Source of the DNA: Rhytidiadelphus loreus
Lineage: Eukaryota; Streptophyta; Bryopsida; Hypnales; Hylocomiaceae
Assembly (NCBI GenBank): GCA_947034895.1
Contig: OX344765.1
Span: 48,303,001 to 48,367,000 of the forward strand
Length of the DNA: 64,000 bases
Direction of reading: 5' to 3'
Position numbers and translations under genes: made by a program. The notes beneath the pieces are model-generated. The model searched no databases. It saw only the letters and a list, made by a program, of their open reading frames with translations, and had not been told where the DNA came from. Positions 59,003 to 64,000 of this stretch are shown piece by piece; position 1 is the first letter of the stretch, and the number at the start of each line of letters is the position of its first letter.

Positions 59003-59574
59003 TGAAGTTAAATAGTGTGCATAGAGGTATAGTGTTGTGATACTTGTTGCATGTGGGATGGGAGAGCATTTTGAGGGTACAGTCAGTCAGGAACTGAACA
59101 TGGTTGTAAGCTTAGGCTCACTTATTAAAGAGAAATTTGTTGGAGTGGCAGACTGAAGTTGGGGGGAGGGGAAGGGAAAGGACCCCAGCAAGGGAACTAA
59201 GCTTAACTGCAAAGGCATGTCAAGAGTGACTTCTCAATCACAGATTTCCAAAGCAGACGGTGATTTTACTTCTAAGGTGGGTACCCCCAAACCACCACTG
59301 ATTGCCACTGTGCCTCATTGCTACTAATAGGGCTGTTCAAATTTTCAAATTTCCTTGTTGGCAAGTGAAAGGAGGTTCCAATGCACCAAAGAACGTGATA
59401 TTTGGGTAGTGTATGCAAAAGTTACGAAGGAATACAAAGTTTGGTTCTAAAAGCATTTCTTCCACATGGGTACATAATTGATTTTGGAGATGTACATAGA
59501 GTGAAGATGGCGGTTTAGGGTCAATGGTGCATTTGGAGGTGCCTTTTGCAACAAGTGTGCTCTGTGAGTGACAT

Positions 59575-59710
59575 TGCCACAATAAAAATAAAAATAAAAA
59601 TAAAATAAAAAAGGAAATTTTCTATTTTTTTAACTCATAAAAACTTCCAAATTCAATATCATTATTTGCTATGAGTTGGAACGCCATGAAACAAAGCCCA
59701 TGCACCCCTC
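59575..59710 (-). repeat. Fragment of the dispersed repeat at 44940 and 50320
   Basis: In reverse it reads GGGCTTTGTTTCATGGCG, ATTATTTGC-like, and ends near TGCCACA after an (AAAAT)n run (59581-59612). It is cut off by the TTAA element that starts at 59715. Confidence 0.55.
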
Positions 59711-59714
59711 TTAA

Positions 59715-60640
59715 CCCTTAAAGGACCGTTGCTATACTTTCACCAAAAACTCTCCAAAACTGCCATTTCTAGTACAACTACCAAAATTTTGAAAAAAAAA
59801 CTTTTTTTGACATATCTAACCAGAGGATCTTGTATTATATAGTATAAAGAACATGTGGTAAAAAATTCAGACATTTCCGCCGGGTGGATTGCAAGATATA
59901 AGCATTCAGTTTAACTAAAATCATTTTTTTTACCCTGCAAAAAGCAGGGCAGCTGCACTTCACAAGCTCACATTTTTATGAAAAAATGACCGTAATGGTG
60001 GTGCTTCTTTGGATTTGTTTTCTTAGACAAGTTTTCCACATGCTTGAAAAATTTCAGATCATTTGGAATAGTACAACATATAGGAAAAAAATAGTAAGTA
60101 AGTAGTAGTAGAGAATGATTAAAAATACTAAATTATTTACAATTTAAATATGGAGTTAAAAATTTCCAATCCCAATGGTCTAAATGTTGTAATAATGTAT
60201 CTTCATCCTAAAATCTTATTTTTGTCCAAAAATATTAAAAATTGAGTAAGATAAAGGATTTCAAAGTTTATTTTAGAGTAGGAAATCTAAAACTGCCCAC
60301 AAACAAAAAATCCTCATAACTTTTGACTCATTGATCAAAATGGAATGATTCAAAACTTTTCGTGTATGTAAAACTCTAGAAAATCAATTCCAAATTTTTG
60401 TTTCTGAAAAAAGTGACTTTTTTTTATCTGCCCGAACTGCCCGCTTGGAAAAAAAAGTAACATATTAGGCTATAATTTTTTACTCGTATTTCCAAATGTC
60501 ATGAAATTTGATGCATATGAAAAATATTCCTTGCCCCCACATTCTATTAAAATTTCATCCCCAAATATGAAAATCTCCGCTCGTAGGTACCTGCCCAAAA
60601 AATTTATACAGCCAAAAAACACAGTCTGGTCCTTTAGGGG
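59715..60640 (-). mobile_element. TTAA element, intact termini
   Basis: 926 bp in reverse, with TTAA at 59711-59714 and 60641-60644. Left: CCCTTAAAGGACCGTTGC; right: CAGTCTGGTCCTTTAGGGG. It is a close relative of 46121-47043. The outer flanks differ, so TTAA is the duplicated target. Confidence 0.95.
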
Positions 60641-60644
60641 TTAA

Positions 60645-62127
60645 GGTATGAAGAGTTTTAGGAGAGTTTCTTGCATGTGTTTGTAGTAGATGAAAAAGTA
60701 AGGAATTGGAAGTTGCCAAATGCAAAAGCACCTACCCTTGTAAAAAATGTACAATAGGACTTTATATGAGATCTAGATATAAAATGATAATTTTTAATCT
60801 TCACTTGACTAATGAAATGAAGCTCATTCAGTTCTATTTCAATGTGAAAATTTGAAAATTTCTTGAAATTAAAGAATTATTGTAATTTGAACTTTGGGCA
60901 TGTAACCATGGCCTATAAATTATTTTAATGCAAAATGATGTAGAAATTTATTTTAACACTATCAACGGAGTTCTTCAATATTTCTTCAAGAAAAAATTCA
61001 AATTTATTTAAGATGAATTTACTGACATTTTCTTTGAAAGTTGACAGTAATTCCAGTTTTTGGCAAAAAAAAAAAAATCAATTCATATTTTTATGACTTA
61101 CACAAAGCATAATGTGATTTCATACTTGAAAATAAAAAGAGAAAACAAAGCAAAGTATGTTGACTCAATGAATTTGTTTGCATGGTTATAGGCTGTCTTT
61201 CAAAGGTGAAAATATGTTTCACACAATCGTCACCATATGATATACTCAATAATTCTAAACGGATAGAATCTAGCTATGATTGTGTATCAAACTCACTTTG
61301 TATGCTCTTTTTCTCTACAATACAAGATTTATAATTATCCTATTCTATTATTAGCAATGAAATTAATTTTTTTCCAATAAATCATTGATTTTTTTATATT
61401 TGTCAAGATTAGAAATTACTGTAAATATTAATAAACAATGAGGAAAATATCTTTCAAAAACAAAATAAACTTCATAATTCTTGATATTTCTTGCATAAGT
61501 GGACAATATAGTGAAGGACATCATCATATAAACTAGATTTATGTTTCATTCTATAATTAAAAAAAATCTCTAGACCATCATTATAGTTCTAATGTTCAAA
61601 TTGCAATAATTTATTTAGTTAAATAAGGAAATTTTCAAATTTTCAAATTTTACAAGAAACCATACTTTGCAAATAGTAGCAATTTAGAAGGCTTTATATG
61701 TTGCTATAATTTTCTTCTAGACTTAAAAAAATCCAAAATTAAAAAAATCTAGGATAACTTCATTTCAACAATAGAGTTTAAAACTATAAGATAATTTTTT
61801 TTACGGCTAAATTCAAATCGTTACCCAAAACAATTTGCCAAAAAACAATTGGTGGTATAGAGATTTATATGTAGAAAAGTGAGAAAAATCTCAACAAAGG
61901 GATATCCAAAATCTATTTAATTTTAGAAAAAGCTATGGGATTTCAAATAGGAGTCATCAATGTTCTAGGCATCACAAAGTTTCAGAGACGATATCTTATT
62001 GGCCAAGACATGGATTTTAATTGTCTCTCATGGGCGGTTTTATTCGTAGTGGCTAAATAGAAGCACATAGCTTCAACTCTAGCTTGTCTTTTGGAATTTT
62101 ATGAGCTGCGAGCGGCTATGAAACCAT
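60645..62127. other. AT-rich intergenic sequence, no feature recognised
   Basis: No open frame of note and no repeat shared with the rest of the window. Confidence 0.5.
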
Positions 62128-62997
62128 CACTACAAGCAATCAACCACATTTGTGACTGGGCAACAATGCCTTGGTGTCTGGTTTGACTTAAAAATCAATA
62201 CTAACTCTGTAAGTGCACCAAACCTAAAACATCCACAACATCCAAGTGATTTTGCAGTCGTGACTATGACTGCAAGATGAAGAAGGAACAAACTCCAACA
62301 TTCATTTGCAGTTTTCCATTCACAGTACTATCGACCTCTTGGCAAGGAAATCGGAGGTATCTAATGTAGAGGACTCATTCACAAATGATGACTTTGCTAT
62401 CATACAATTGTAAAATGACTTGTAGGAAAAACAAATGACTTCAAAATGAATTTTTGCACTACTGACGTGGAAAGCACTATGTTGATGTGGACTCAAATAA
62501 ATTGTTCCTTCCTGAGCCATGGCTCTACCCACTCTAAGATGACTTTCCTAGTCAAATTCAAGTAATATGTAGTCAGACCTTGCAAGTGGAGGCACTAGGA
62601 CGCGACAACAACATGACTTTGATGTCACTTATAGAAGGTAAATGGGCATGTTTGAAATTTCTACTATGTAGGCCACTGCCCGCTTGGATAGGGCTTATCT
62701 AAGCTCAATATTGAAATGCAACTGTAGTGGAAACAAGACAAAGGAGTGTTGTCACTAATGACTACAAGGAGGCCTTTTACAGCAACCATATTGTAGTATT
62801 GTGCTACAATTAGATTTTTTTTATTACATCTGAGCAAAATCAAGGTACCGTACATCGAATAAAAAAACAGTCATTATCTCTAGACCATTGTGGCTTTGTG
62901 CCACTACACTATTACTACACAATGACTGCCAATGACTATATGAAACAAGTTCAAGTCAAGAGCACCAAGTCATAATTGCTCTAGTGTTCTTCTAGTG
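62128..62997. mobile_element. Possible non-autonomous CACTA element
   Basis: It begins CACTACAAGCAATC and ends GTTCTTCTAGTG, both CACTA-like. ATGACT occurs many times inside, the same motif that fills the subterminal regions of 1089-2495. The flanking triplets (CAT and GTA) do not match, so the boundaries are not proven. A further CACTACAAGGAACC at 63271 could begin another such element running out of the window. Confidence 0.45.
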
Positions 62998-64000
62998 GTA
63001 GTAGGTTTTCTTCTACTAACTATTCTATGACTCTGACTAGGTTAACCATCTCTGATGGAAGTGACAATCTTTGAAGAGAAGTTAGACCTGTGCTCTCCAT
63101 TGTAATGCTAATAAAGCCATCCATTGTGTCTACTACCTCTCATTGTGCTCTTGCCTCTTTGCGTTGTACAACTTTCCAACTAGGTCTCCCTTCAACATCA
63201 GAAAAGAAAACTTATGTGGCTTGTCTAGGAAAAATGAAGGCTCTACTATGCGATGTAGTTTGCGACGAAAGTTCACTACAAGGAACCTAGAGTTGTCCTT
63301 TGTGTAAGTGGGATTCCTACAATTGTCTTGGTCTTCATCCACTTACACCACAATAGAAATCAATGATCTCAAAGCTATCTTGTTGTTGTAGCTCACCAAC
63401 CATGTCATTGTCTCATTTTCCACTCAAGAGTGGTTATCAAACTCAGTGATGCATACATACAGCATGGCTTTTTGTGATGACTTTTTGTTGAGGAACAAGC
63501 AATCTTTGTCCTTCAGGTTTGTCAAGTCTAGCTCCAAATCTTGCATAGTGCTCCAAATTCAATTTGCCAATGCAGGCAAGTAGGGATTTGCTAGTTCTTT
63601 GGTTGTCCACTTCTTGCGCCTTCAAATAGCTCTCATGAGATGGAACCCTCAAGTCAAAAAAACTAGTATAAAAGCAGACAAACAATTCTCAATCAAAATA
63701 GATATAACCAAGGTAAATGCAACACAATGGTATGATTTCATAATGACTCCAACTCAATGACTTTAAAGTTGCGTTATAATAATTTGCTTTGAAAACAACT
63801 GAGATATGACTTCTGCACATCTTTCGCACTACTATGCAACTGGACCAAGAACTGGATCTAAGCATGACATCCCTAAATACTACGGTCTATGTGGTTCTTA
63901 CATTCTCTGCAATGGCGCATCAAATAGAGAGGTCACAAAGAGACAATTGTTCATGAGTGCAAATCTTGCATACTTGCAACATTCAAGAGTAGATGTTGGT
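62998..64000. other. Right edge, possibly further CACTA-derived sequence
   Basis: ATGACT motifs continue (for example near 63030, 63475 and 63745). Open frames 63090-63290, 63133-63342 and 63443-63685 show no domain. No gene is called. Confidence 0.35.

Larger units (their letters stand above)
58210..59110 (+). repeat. Locally duplicated segments
   Basis: The phrase GCTTGGATGA(C/G)..GAGCCAG occurs at about 58230 and 58565. GGGTACAGTCAGTCAG..GAACATGGTT occurs at about 58675 and 59075. The unit period is about 350-400 bp. Short pentanucleotide runs (CCCTG)5 near 58724-58748 and (CTACC)4 near 58918-58938 lie inside. Confidence 0.65.

Overview
The window looks like a transposon-dominated piece of a large land-plant nuclear genome. 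It is AT-rich and mostly non-coding. I find one convincing intact host gene, a chloroplast-type 9-cis-epoxycarotenoid dioxygenase (NCED, abscisic acid biosynthesis) on the minus strand at 21310-23055. It is intronless and GC-rich, and sits in a GC-rich block of about 19.5-24.8 kb. The single gene in 64 kb, the plant-type Ty1/copia element and the divergent NCED would fit a fern, lycophyte or gymnosperm, but I cannot fix the lineage.

Left part (1-7.6 kb): a decayed Ty1/copia retrotransposon on the minus strand (probable 5' LTR and primer site near 7389, then gag, protease, integrase, RT, RNase H running leftwards). A CACTA element (1089-2495, 3-bp target duplication GAA) interrupts its RNase H region and itself holds a large inverted duplication. 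A 744-bp terminal-inverted-repeat element with a 4-bp target duplication (6075-6818) interrupts gag. At 7.8-9.2 kb there are exon-like fragments with weak similarity to the VEF/Su(z)12 zinc-finger region.

Middle and right (9.8-60.6 kb): the dominant component is a set of non-autonomous elements, mostly 0.92-1.1 kb, that begin CCCCTAAAGGACC, end in the inverted repeat and are flanked by TTAA on both sides. At least ten copies are recognisable, in both orientations. Three times, two copies abut and share one TTAA. A second TTAA family with another terminus (CCCTTCATCGCCTGA) is nested inside one of them. A TTAA target points to piggyBac-like (or Kolobok/Sola3-like) transposition, which is not among the usual plant MITE types. 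No transposase for it is present.

Other mobile DNA: a Tc1-like (DD34E spacing) transposase pseudogene at 55.2-57.2 kb, split by a second copy of the 4-bp-TSD element; a deletion derivative of the same Tc1 family at 30926-31448; several TA-target MITEs; CACTA-type, hAT-like and foldback elements; microsatellites; and a roughly 200-bp segment shared by 17.0 and 58.8 kb. I found no tRNA, rRNA or CRISPR array.
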